The translations under genes were made by a program, and so were the position numbers. Below are positions 13,814-21,411 of a stretch of DNA of 22,596 nucleotides, one piece after another (position 1 is the first letter of the stretch; each line of letters starts with the position of its first letter). This DNA comes from DSAR01 sp034437315. GTDB lineage: Bacteria > Chloroflexota > Anaerolineae > B4-G1. Location: positions 1 through 22,596 of the forward strand of contig DAOTUC010000147.1 in NCBI GenBank assembly GCA_034437315.1, given 5' to 3'. The notes beneath the pieces were generated by a model, which saw only the letters and a list, made by a program, of their open reading frames with translations, ran no database searches and had not been told where the DNA came from.

Positions 13814-14938
13814 ATGAAGGGCGAAATCGAGAGGCTTTTGGAACGGGGCATTGAAGCCGCTCAGGCGGGCGAGGATGAGCGGGCGCGTGACCTACTGATA
13901 CACGTGATTGAGTTAGACGAGCGCAACGAGGACGCCTGGTTATGGCTCAGCTTCGTCGTCGATCAAATAGCCGATCAAATCGTGTGCCTGGAGAATATCC
14001 TGACCATCAATCCCAACGACCAGGATGCGGCGGAAGACCTGGACCGGCTGCTGCGCGAGGGGTCGATTGAGGCGAGAGAACCGACGCTGCCCCGGCTGGA
14101 GGCGTCTGAGGAATCGACGTCGCCCGTATGCTCCCAGTGCGGTTACCGCAACCCCGGATGGGTCTATATCTGCGACCGCTGCGGCGCCGACCTGCGGCCC
14201 GTCGATTTGCGCGAGACGTTGTCCTCCGGCGCGCGCCCCCGCAGCGAAACCCCCCTCTCGCTTCTGGGGGCATGGGGCGGGATGTTGATCTTCAACCGGC
14301 TGTTGGCCTTTATGCCGGAGTTGGCCCTGGCCTCGTGGGGGCGCAGTATGGCGGCGCTCGTGTTGGCGGCCTTGCTTATCACGCTGTACCGCTTCGGGTT
14401 GACCGTCGCGACCGGCGAAGTTGAGACGATCCGTTCATTGCCCGACCCCGACGCGCTCCTGGCGCTGGCGGCGACTTTAGGATCGTCACTGACGGCGGCG
14501 CTGGTCACCGTGGGCTGGACCGCTTTGGCCGATCTGTTCCTGGCGCCGGCGACGTGGCTGGGGGCGCAATTGATGGGCGGACAACGGGACTTCAAGACCC
14601 ACGCCCACCTGGCGACAGTCATGCTTTCGGGCTGGGCGGTGCTGACGGCGATCCTGTCGCCCTTCATCACACTGATTCCCCGCTGGCTGGGGCTAGAGGC
14701 GCGCTTGCTCGCCTACGGCGGCGGCGGGTTGGCTATGTTGATCGCCGTGATGAGCCTGTTCGGCGTCGTCTGGTTGAAACAAGCGATTCAGACAGCCCAC
14801 CATCTCTCCGGCACACGGGCCGCCATAGCGACCGCCTTTGCGCTCATCCTGGCCCTCGGCGGGCTATTGGCCTACACGACCCTTTCGGAGCGCGACCTTT
14901 TCTCCATTATACTGGATTATACTGGCTTGGGGAGCTAA
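13814..14938 (+). CDS. Zinc-ribbon / Yip1-like multi-TM membrane protein with TPR-like N-terminus
   Basis: It has 374 aa from ATG 13814, one base after the comEA stop; the frame is open further upstream but only as a shadow of comEA. Residues 1-80 look like a TPR-type helical region (LLERGIEAAQAGEDERARDLL, then LDERNEDAWLWLSFV). A zinc ribbon follows, Cys106, Cys109, Cys120 and Cys123 (CSQCGYRN and CDRCGADL). The C-terminal 215 residues hold about five to six TM helices in a Yip1-like pattern, ending near 'FSIILDYTGLGS'. It may be a membrane sensor or scaffold. The 1-bp spacing predicts coupled translation with comEA, but no known pathway links them. Confidence 0.8.
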   Translation: MKGEIERLLERGIEAAQAGEDERARDLLIHVIELDERNEDAWLWLSFVVDQIADQIVCLENILTINPNDQDAAEDLDRLLREGSIEAREPTLPRLEASEESTSPVCSQCGYRNPGWVYICDRCGADLRPVDLRETLSSGARPRSETPLSLLGAWGGMLIFNRLLAFMPELALASWGRSMAALVLAALLITLYRFGLTVATGEVETIRSLPDPDALLALAATLGSSLTAALVTVGWTALADLFLAPATWLGAQLMGGQRDFKTHAHLATVMLSGWAVLTAILSPFITLIPRWLGLEARLLAYGGGGLAMLIAVMSLFGVVWLKQAIQTAHHLSGTRAAIATAFALILALGGLLAYTTLSERDLFSIILDYTGLGS

Positions 14939-14978
14939 TCGGGCGTTTCACGTGTGACGCCTTCTATGGCTTCAAGAG

Positions 14979-15062
14979 CTATTAAAAAATTCGCTCAGAA
15001 GCCCTTCCCCGGGCCGATTAGCGCCCCCGAGACGGCGGCTAGAGCAATTATTTAGACGCTCT
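14979..15062. repeat. Copy B of the interspersed hairpin element
   Basis: Read on the minus strand from 15062, the arm (AGAGCGTCT, AAAT, ATTGCTCTAGCC, CGTC, CGGGG) matches copy A at 12848-12890 with small gaps. The opposite arm (about 14979-15020, TTAAAAAATTCGCTC...CCCCGGG) is diverged. It lies between convergent genes and intrudes into the last codons of the minus-strand solute-binding protein gene. Confidence 0.65.
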
Positions 15063-15878
15063 TAACCACTTATCGACCAGGGCGTCTATCGCGCCGTCAG
15101 CCTCCATCTCGGACAGGGCGGCGTTGACGGCGCGGAGGAGCTGGCGATCCTCCCGGCGCATCGCTACGGCGTACAGCTCTTCAACAACCGGCGTTTCGGC
15201 GATGATGAGCGCGCCTCGCGTCCCATCCTGCGCTCCCACGACAGCCAACGCTGACACCCGGTCAACCACGGCCGCATCGACCACTCCTTCCGCGACCGCT
15301 CTTAGCGCTTCATCCGCCGTCTGATACGGTTTGATCGTTAAATCGGCCCGCCGGCGCGCCCATTGTCGGGCCGCCAGATCCCCCGGCGCGCCGAATTCCA
15401 CCGCCAACGTATGCCCCGCCAGATCCTTGATCCCTCCAATCTCGGCGTCTTTCTCGTGTAACACCAGCACCTGACCGGCGTCGAAATAATGGGCCGAGTA
15501 GGCGAAATCATCCATCCGCGCCGGATCGACCACCAGGGAGGAGATGACGACGTCCACCCCCGACTGGCGGTCGGCGCCCACCTTCAGCGCGTCGTAAAGC
15601 CCATCGTAGGACAGATTGGCCACGAATTGGACATTGACGTCCAGCCGCCGTCCCAGCTCCTGGGCCAGTTCCACGTCGAAACCGGTCAGGCTGCCGTCTG
15701 CGGCGACGTATGCGAACGGCGGCATGCTGGCGTCCATCCCAACGCGCAACGTCTCCATCTCCAAATCGCACGCGCCATCACCAGCGACGAGGGTGCAGGC
15801 CGTCATTCCCAGGCAGACGAGCAGCGCGGCCATGAGGCCGCCTGTGAAGCTGGCCCATCCCCTCAGGCTACAAAACAT
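15048..15878 (-). CDS. Amino-acid-type ABC transporter solute-binding lipoprotein (orphan)
   Basis: This 276-aa protein has an N-terminal signal with a lipobox ending at Cys28 (LGMTAC). A family-3 solute-binding domain (SBP_bac_3) covers residues about 42-272: LRVGMDASMPPFAYVAADGS, TGFDVELAQELGRRL, DVVISSLVVDPARMDDFAYS, and DAAVVDRVSAL. Such proteins capture polar amino acids or similar ligands outside the membrane and deliver them to a permease. No permease or ATPase gene is visible nearby. The start codon lies inside the end of priA (11-nt overlap, different frame), implying coupled translation with an unrelated gene. The stop codon lies within the repeat element at 15022-15062. Confidence 0.9.
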   Translation of the reverse strand: MFCSLRGWASFTGGLMAALLVCLGMTACTLVAGDGACDLEMETLRVGMDASMPPFAYVAADGSLTGFDVELAQELGRRLDVNVQFVANLSYDGLYDALKVGADRQSGVDVVISSLVVDPARMDDFAYSAHYFDAGQVLVLHEKDAEIGGIKDLAGHTLAVEFGAPGDLAARQWARRRADLTIKPYQTADEALRAVAEGVVDAAVVDRVSALAVVGAQDGTRGALIIAETPVVEELYAVAMRREDRQLLRAVNAALSEMEADGAIDALVDKWLRASK

Positions 15879-18519
15879 CGGTCGGGTCCACGTCCACCCG
15901 CCAGCCGGGCGGTATGTCGATCCCTCGAAGCAGGTCGGGCGGGTCGGCGGCGCGCAGGATGATCTGCCAGCGATAACGATCGCGCAACCGGTCGAAAAAC
16001 GGCGGCGCAGGGCCGATCAAGTCAGTCTCATCAAGCCCCCGCTGGACCATCTCCCGGCGGATCGCCTGGGCCAACGCCTGGGCCTCGTCGCGGGCGCGGG
16101 AGAGCCGCTCGTCGGCGTAGACCAGTTTCGCCAGACGACGGTAGGGGGGATACCCCTGCTCGCGGCGGAAGGCGAGTTCCTCGGCGGCGAAGCGCTCGTA
16201 ATCGTGTTCGGCCGCCGCGGCGACGGCGTAATGACCAGGGTGGTAAGTCTGGATGATGACGCGCCCGCCCAGCAGGCTGCGTCCTGCCCGGCCCGCCACC
16301 TGGGTCAGCAGCTGGAAGGTCCGCTCTGCTGCACGGAAATCGGGTAGGTTGAGAGCCGTATCGGCCGAGATGACGCCGACGGTGGTCACCAGCGGGAGAT
16401 CGAGCCCCTTGGCGATCATCTGCGTGCCGACCAATATCTGGGCCAGCCCCGCGCTGAAGAGGTGCATAATCGCCGCGTGCGCCGCGTGGTTGCGGGCGGT
16501 GTCACTGTCCCAGCGCAGCGTGCGGACGCCGGCCCAACGTTGGTGGACGGTCCGCTCCACCCGTTCGGTTCCCAGCCCGAAATAGCGGATGCGCCCACTC
16601 CCGCATTCAGGGCAGCGCGCCGGTTCCCCCTGGCGATGGTTGCAATGGTGACAGACCAATTGAGCGCCGGGGCCGTGATAGGTCAGCGGTACGTCGCAGG
16701 CCGGGCACTGGGGGACGTACCCGCAATCGCGGCACAGGACGAAGGTCGCTGTCCCGCGCCGGTTGAGGAACAGGATGGCTTGCTCTCCCCGTTCCAGCGT
16801 CTCGTCGATGGCGTTCTGGAGCGTGCGGCTGAAGATGGAGCGGTTGCCGGCCCGCAGTTCAGCCCGCAGGTCGACGATCTGCACCGGGGGGAGCGGCGCG
16901 TAATACGCCTCTCCCGGTTCCCCGGGCGCGGCGTGATACGTGATCTCCCGGGTTCGGGTTTGGGCTTGCGGTGGGACCTGGGGCTGGGTCTCTTGCAGCG
17001 TCTGATAACGGGCCTGGAGTTCTGCGATGCGGCGAGCGTGCCCCACGATGCGCCGGGGCATCTCCAGGCGGACGATCTGGTCTGTGGCGGCCTGGTGGTA
17101 GGTCTCCAGGCTGGGAGTAGCGGATCCCAGGATGAGGGGCGCGCCCATCAGCCGGGCCAGCCGGCGCGCGACGTCGCGGGCGTGGTAGCGGGGCGCCGGC
17201 GCGCTCTGTTTATAGCTATCGTCGTGCTCCTCGTCCAGGATGATGAGTCCCGGGGCGGGCAGGGGCGTGAATAAGGCGGAGCGCGGCCCGATGACGATGT
17301 CGATCTGGCCCAGCCGGGCGCGGCGCCAGGTGTCGTATCGCTCCCCTTCGCTCAGGCCGCTGTGGAAGATGGCGATGCGGCCGCTTGGGCAACCGCCCAA
17401 CCGGTCACCCAAGCGTCCGCCAAAGCGGGCTCCGAAGCGATGAACCGTCTGCGGCGTGAGGCTGATTTCGGGCGTCAGCACGATGGCTTGTCGCCCGCGC
17501 GTGATCACCTCGTCGACTGCGCGCAGGTAGATCTCCGTCTTGCCGGAACCGGTGACGCCCTGCAGGAGGATGAGCGGCGCGGGGTCACTCGGCGAACCGG
17601 AGTGGACGATGTGGGCCTGAACCGCCTCCCAGACTGCCTGCTGGTCAGAGGTCAGCGGCGGCGGGATGTCTGGGACGAACGTCTCGTCAGCCAACGGATC
17701 GCGCCACACCTCCTCGGCGTCAAAGGCGATCACGCCGCGCTCCTCCAGCTTGTTCAGGTGATAGCGCCGGCACCCGGTCTCGGCGTAGATCCAACTGACG
17801 TCCACCGGCGCGCCCTCTTCCCGCAAAAATTGCACGATGAGCGGATAGACGTCGCTGCGCAGGCCATCCAGCGCGGCCTCCATACGCGAAGGGTCGTCGT
17901 CGGTGAGCGCGAGGCGGGCCGTTTGCACCCGCTTGGGACGGGCGCGGGGCGGGGTGAGCAGCGACGATTTGATGACGACGCCCCGCCGATCCAGTTGCGA
18001 GGCCGCCCGGCGCCATTGTTGGCGGGGGAGCAGGCGATCCAGTTGGCGGCCCAATAATTGCCCTCTCGCGTCCAGCACGGTCACCAACTGCTCCTGGGCC
18101 TCCGTTCGGATGTCCCGCGGATCAGACTCCCCGGCGAGTTCCACCTGCACGTCAGCGTGTCCGACCAGCCCCGGCGGCAACATCAGCAGGAAACAGCGCC
18201 ACAGGGGAGTCAGGTATTCGCGGCTCATCCAGCGCGCCAATGTGATTTGATAGGAGGTGAGCGCTGGCTTGTCGTCGACCATCGACTCGACGGGGCGGGT
18301 CTCGATCGCCGGAGGAGGCGGCGTCTCGGTCAGCGCGGTGACGAGGCCGTATAGACGCCGCGCGCCAAAGGGAACGATGACCAGATGTCCCGGCGTCAGT
18401 TTGCGCGCCATCGCGCGATCTTTGGTCACTGGGGGCAGGTGATAGGTGAATGTGGGCGTCGCCCGGTCACCGCCGATAGGCGTGAAGACGACAATTTCGG
18501 CAAACATAGGCTGAGGCAT
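15868..18519 (-). CDS. priA: Primosomal protein N' (replication restart helicase)
   Basis: This 883-aa protein restarts replication at stalled forks by unwinding DNA and loading the replicative helicase. The N-terminal DNA-binding domain is at about 1-110 (HLVIVPFGARRLYGLV). The helicase has Walker A GVTGSGKTE (Lys327), LDEEHDDSYKQ (Asp429-His432), and GSATPSLET. The zinc-binding insert has all eight cysteines: 596, 599, 605, 608, 623, 626, 636 and 639. Late helicase motifs include VGTQMIAKGLDLP and QVAGRAGRS. ATG 18507 (MFAEIVV) is an alternative start. It follows the pentapeptide gene after 7 nt, so it is probably in that operon. Confidence 0.97.
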   Translation of the reverse strand: MPQPMFAEIVVFTPIGGDRATPTFTYHLPPVTKDRAMARKLTPGHLVIVPFGARRLYGLVTALTETPPPPAIETRPVESMVDDKPALTSYQITLARWMSREYLTPLWRCFLLMLPPGLVGHADVQVELAGESDPRDIRTEAQEQLVTVLDARGQLLGRQLDRLLPRQQWRRAASQLDRRGVVIKSSLLTPPRARPKRVQTARLALTDDDPSRMEAALDGLRSDVYPLIVQFLREEGAPVDVSWIYAETGCRRYHLNKLEERGVIAFDAEEVWRDPLADETFVPDIPPPLTSDQQAVWEAVQAHIVHSGSPSDPAPLILLQGVTGSGKTEIYLRAVDEVITRGRQAIVLTPEISLTPQTVHRFGARFGGRLGDRLGGCPSGRIAIFHSGLSEGERYDTWRRARLGQIDIVIGPRSALFTPLPAPGLIILDEEHDDSYKQSAPAPRYHARDVARRLARLMGAPLILGSATPSLETYHQAATDQIVRLEMPRRIVGHARRIAELQARYQTLQETQPQVPPQAQTRTREITYHAAPGEPGEAYYAPLPPVQIVDLRAELRAGNRSIFSRTLQNAIDETLERGEQAILFLNRRGTATFVLCRDCGYVPQCPACDVPLTYHGPGAQLVCHHCNHRQGEPARCPECGSGRIRYFGLGTERVERTVHQRWAGVRTLRWDSDTARNHAAHAAIMHLFSAGLAQILVGTQMIAKGLDLPLVTTVGVISADTALNLPDFRAAERTFQLLTQVAGRAGRSLLGGRVIIQTYHPGHYAVAAAAEHDYERFAAEELAFRREQGYPPYRRLAKLVYADERLSRARDEAQALAQAIRREMVQRGLDETDLIGPAPPFFDRLRDRYRWQIILRAADPPDLLRGIDIPPGWRVDVDPTDVL

Positions 18520-18526
18520 TGGGGGA

Positions 18527-19087
18527 TTAGAACAATTGATTGAGGTCGGCCGCGCTCAGGCCGTCCGGCAACGTCGTGTTTTCGAGGGACTTGGCGTCGA
18601 CCAGTTGTTCCATCGCTATCTGGACGTCGCTTAGGTCAACGTCGCGCAAGTTGGCCTGGAACAGGATCGCGTTTGTCAGGTTAGCCTGGCGCAACGTCGA
18701 TCCGCTCAAGTCAGCGCCGCTCAAGTCAGCGCCGGACAGATCCGCTTGGCTTAGATCAGCCCCTTGTAGGTTTACCTGGTACAGCAGCGCGCGCTCGAGG
18801 CGCGATTCGCGGAGGTTAGCGCCGGTCATATTGGCGCCGGTGAGGGTCGCTCCGCACAGGTCAGCGTAGATCAAATCGACGCCGATCATGTCGGCGCTAC
18901 TGAGTTTCGCCCTGTTCAAGTTGGCCTGACGTAGATCGGCGCCTCGTAGGCATACGCCGCTCAGATCGGCCCCCTGTAGGTTGACGCCTTGCAGGCTATT
19001 GGCCCGCAGATTCGCTTCGCTGAGGTCTACGTTGGGGAAATCCCGTTCCCCCGACCGGTAGCGCTTGATCAGGTCTTGTCCGTTCAC
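18527..19087 (-). CDS. Pentapeptide-repeat protein
   Basis: It has 186 aa from GTG 19087, which is preceded by AAAGGGA; an in-frame TTG at 19108 is a poorer alternative. After a short N-terminal segment (GQDLIKRYRSGERDFPN), residues about 20-155 are nearly continuous A(D/N)LxX pentapeptides, such as LQGADLSGVCLRGADL and LSQADLSGADLSGADL. This predicts a right-handed quadrilateral beta helix. The C-terminal 35 residues are non-repetitive. Some family members mimic DNA and bind gyrase; others are scaffolds. The operon with priA makes a DNA-related role conceivable but not shown. No export signal is seen. Confidence 0.92.
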   Translation of the reverse strand: MNGQDLIKRYRSGERDFPNVDLSEANLRANSLQGVNLQGADLSGVCLRGADLRQANLNRAKLSSADMIGVDLIYADLCGATLTGANMTGANLRESRLERALLYQVNLQGADLSQADLSGADLSGADLSGSTLRQANLTNAILFQANLRDVDLSDVQIAMEQLVDAKSLENTTLPDGLSAADLNQLF

Positions 19088-19134
19088 ACTGTCCCTTTCT
19101 GTTATCAACGCCGCCTTGCCCCTACTAAGCGCAT

Positions 19135-19163
19135 ATCATACCCTCTAACGCGATGATTGGCAA
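19135..19163 (-). promoter_or_regulatory. Promoter for the pentapeptide-priA-SBP operon
   Basis: On the minus strand, TTGCCA (19163-19158), a 17-bp spacer and TATGAT (19140-19135). Initiation is predicted near 19128, giving a leader of about 40 nt before GTG 19087. Confidence 0.6.
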
Positions 19164-19178
19164 GCGGGGGCTGGTATA

Positions 19179-19328
19179 GGGAAAACGAAGCAAATCCAAG
19201 GGGGCTTAGACGCAAGAGGTTGCCCGCTAAGCGATTTGCCACGTGCATCAACCCAAAATTCGTTTTCCTTGAGTTCATCTACGGGCATTCTGGGCTATTT
19301 TAGCGGTTTACGCTTGCGATTTGCTTCG
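19179..19328. repeat. Competing inverted repeats in a gene-free region
   Basis: GGAAAACGAA (19180-19189) pairs perfectly with TTCGTTTTCC (19259-19268). The overlapping CGAAGCAAATC (19186-19196) pairs perfectly with GATTTGCTTCG (19318-19328), so the two structures exclude each other. Between them, GCTTAG (19204-19209) and CTAAGC (19227-19232) form a smaller stem with inner GCAA/TTGC. GCGATTTGC occurs twice (19231-19239, 19316-19324). No open frame of note is present in 19109-19387. Confidence 0.6.
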
Positions 19329-19342
19329 AAAACCCGGTATAT

Positions 19343-19384
19343 CGGTCGATTGGCAAGCTGGTAGACCGGTACATCAATCGACCG
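19343..19384 (-). terminator. Hairpin after the TPR lipoprotein gene
   Basis: CGGTCGATTG (19343-19352) and CAATCGACCG (19375-19384) form a perfect 10-bp stem with a 22-nt loop containing ACCGGT. It begins 3 bp past the TPR gene stop (minus-strand direction). A TTTT follows a few bases after the stem on that strand. It probably separates the coaBC-side operon from the pentapeptide operon, although the large loop makes a classical intrinsic terminator uncertain. Confidence 0.5.
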
Positions 19385-19387
19385 GCC

Positions 19388-20413
19388 CTAACCCGGCGTG
19401 GTCGTGGGATAGGGGGTGGATTCGGGGGCGGGTGTGAGGCAGATGCGGGCTTCTTCCAGCGTGGACGTGTAGGCGGAGGCTGGCGCGCCGATGCTGATGG
19501 CGTATTCCAGCATCGTCTCGGCGTCGGCGCAACGCCCGATTTGCAGGTAAGCGCGGCCCAGATTATCGAACAGATCGATAATTGGGCGATCGGTGTGAAT
19601 GGCTAGACTGGCATCGCCGGCCTGCACCAGCAAGCGGGTCGCCTCGAACGACGTGACCGCGCTCTCCCACCTGCCCACCTCGGCGTAGGCTCGCCCCAGT
19701 GTGAACCACAGAAGCGCCGGGGGATTGGAAGAGGATTCGATGCCCTCGCCCAAGGTCTTGATCGCCGATCCGGCGCTGTCGAGTTGGATGAAGGCCCATC
19801 CCCGGTAATAGTGATACAGCGGGTCCTGGGGATAGGCGTCGCTGTAGGCCTTGCTGAGCGTCAACATCCGCACCGCTTGACCGGTCTCACGCGCGACTTC
19901 CCAATAGGCGCTGAAATTGTCCACGATTCGATCCGCGTCCAATTCCGCCATACGGTCGAAATCCTCCAGCGCCTGTTGGGGATGACCGAGACGGCGCAAC
20001 ACCTCGCCCCGCAGCGCGAAGGCGGCGGCGTTGTCCGGGTCGATGTCGATCGCCGCATGAGCGTCGGACAGCGCCGGGCGAAGTTCATCCCGCGAGAGAT
20101 AGACGCGGCCCCGCGCGACGTAGGGCGACACAAAGGCGTCGGGGGACCGAAGAATAGCGCGCGAGAAGGAGGCGATGGCGCCGTCGGCGTCGCCCCGCTC
20201 CCAGCGTCCCAGCCCTTCCTGGTAGTAATCCCAGGCTCCTATAGCGACGACGGTCGGCGTCGGCGGGCTGGTAGGAGTAGGCGGCAAACGGGTCGGCAGT
20301 CGCAACGCGGAGGCGGCGGGTTCAGGCGGCGCGCATCCCGCCAGGGCCACCCACAGAATCAGAATGATTGGCAGGATCGGCCGGCCGAGCGGCGACGATC
20401 TAGGCGTCGACAT
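19388..20413 (-). CDS. TPR-repeat lipoprotein
   Basis: It has 341 aa from ATG 20413; the frame is open further upstream only over the end of the S58 peptidase gene. A lipoprotein signal ends at Cys27 (WVALAGC). Next is a Pro/Thr-rich spacer (about 40-55). Residues about 60-320 hold roughly six TPR-like units (LGRWERGDADGAIASFSRAI, YVARGRVYLSRDELRPALSD, ALRGEVLRRLGHPQQALEDF, LGRAYAEVGRWESAVTSFEA). It ends in a short PESTPYPTTTPG tail. It is predicted to be anchored outside the membrane and to scaffold protein complexes; the partner is unknown. It overlaps the upstream peptidase gene by 14 nt. Confidence 0.88.
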   Translation of the reverse strand: MSTPRSSPLGRPILPIILILWVALAGCAPPEPAASALRLPTRLPPTPTSPPTPTVVAIGAWDYYQEGLGRWERGDADGAIASFSRAILRSPDAFVSPYVARGRVYLSRDELRPALSDAHAAIDIDPDNAAAFALRGEVLRRLGHPQQALEDFDRMAELDADRIVDNFSAYWEVARETGQAVRMLTLSKAYSDAYPQDPLYHYYRGWAFIQLDSAGSAIKTLGEGIESSSNPPALLWFTLGRAYAEVGRWESAVTSFEATRLLVQAGDASLAIHTDRPIIDLFDNLGRAYLQIGRCADAETMLEYAISIGAPASAYTSTLEEARICLTPAPESTPYPTTTPG

Positions 20414-21407
20414 CTGCGTCGGCCTGTGCTTGCAAACTTCGCCAGGCCGGCAGCCCTGCGACCGGTTCCGCCGCCTTGACCGCCCGGACGATGGCGCGCG
20501 CGACTGCCTCGGCCGCGTACGCACCCACCAGGTTGACGTCGGCCCGCTTCTTGCCGGTCGCGAGGGCGAAGAGTGTGTCGCCGTCGAACATCGTGTGGGC
20601 CGGGCGCACCGCGCGGCCGACGCCATCCTGGGCCATCTGGGCTGCCTTGTTGGCCTCTTCCTTGGTCAAACGCCCGTTCGTCGCCACGACGCCGATGACG
20701 GTGTTAGAGGCGAAGCGCATCACCGCCTTCCCAATCAGGCCGCGCATGACCGCCAGGGTGTCCGCGAACTGCTCGGAGCGGAGTTTCCGCACGCCAGCCA
20801 GAATCTCGCCGGTGGATGGATCGACCACGTCGCCGAGGGGATTGACGGCGATGACGGCCCCGACGATCAGCCCCCCGCCCAGCGAGATGGCGGCGCTGCC
20901 CAGGCCGGACTTCATCGCCCGCCCTTGCCCCAGGATCTTGCCGATGGTGGCGCCGGCGCCGGCGCCCACGTTTCCCTCGGCCACGGGGCCGTCGCTGGCC
21001 GATTGGCAAGCGGCGTAACCCATCGCCGCATCCGGGCGCGCCTGGGGATCGCCGACGTCCAGGTCGAACAGGATAGCGCTGGGCACGATGGGCACTTTGG
21101 CCGCGCGGGCGTCGTAACCCGCGCCGCGCTCCTCCAGGTAGCGCATCACGCCGTCGGCGGCAGCCAGCCCGTAGGCGGATCCCCCCGCCAGGAGCACGGC
21201 GTGAACCTCTTGCACCATGTGCATAGGGCGCAATAGATCGGTCTCGCGAGTGCCGGGCGCACCGCCCCGTTGGTCCACGCCCCCCACGGCACCCTTCTCG
21301 CAGAGCACGACGGTGCAACCGGTCAGCCCCTCCGGGTCGGCGGCGTGCCCCACGCGGATGCCGGGGACAGCCGTGATTCCTCCGTCGATTATGTGTTTTT
21401 CATCCAT
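20400..21407 (-). CDS. P1/S58 (DmpA-like) aminopeptidase
   Basis: It has 335 aa from ATG 21407, placed after GAGGTGA; an upstream in-frame start at 21434 was rejected. It belongs to the DmpA/L-aminopeptidase D-esterase family, which self-cleaves into two chains and removes N-terminal residues from small peptides. Signatures: ITAVPGIRVGHA near the N-terminus, HAVLLAGGSAYGLAAADGV, GNVGAGAGATIGK, and PAHTMFDGDTLFALATG. Predicted self-cleavage is between Asn235 and Thr236 (SNT-VIGVVATNG), freeing the Thr nucleophile. It lies 4 nt after coaBC and overlaps the TPR lipoprotein gene. No signal peptide is seen, so it should be cytoplasmic. Confidence 0.92.
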   Translation of the reverse strand: MDEKHIIDGGITAVPGIRVGHAADPEGLTGCTVVLCEKGAVGGVDQRGGAPGTRETDLLRPMHMVQEVHAVLLAGGSAYGLAAADGVMRYLEERGAGYDARAAKVPIVPSAILFDLDVGDPQARPDAAMGYAACQSASDGPVAEGNVGAGAGATIGKILGQGRAMKSGLGSAAISLGGGLIVGAVIAVNPLGDVVDPSTGEILAGVRKLRSEQFADTLAVMRGLIGKAVMRFASNTVIGVVATNGRLTKEEANKAAQMAQDGVGRAVRPAHTMFDGDTLFALATGKKRADVNLVGAYAAEAVARAIVRAVKAAEPVAGLPAWRSLQAQADADVDA

Positions 21408-21411
21408 TTTC

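Noticed and set aside
16462..17274. Plus-strand open frame opposite priA
   Set aside because: It is a shadow of priA: no ribosome site and no recognisable domain, whereas priA has all helicase and zinc motifs.
18560..19020. Tandem DNA repeat around 18.6-19.0 kb
   Set aside because: The periodicity is the 15-nt codon pattern of the pentapeptide-repeat protein, not an independent repeat.
20414..20626. Longer N-terminus for the TPR lipoprotein
   Set aside because: It would overlap the S58 peptidase by over 200 nt and displace a clear lipoprotein signal that starts at ATG 20413.
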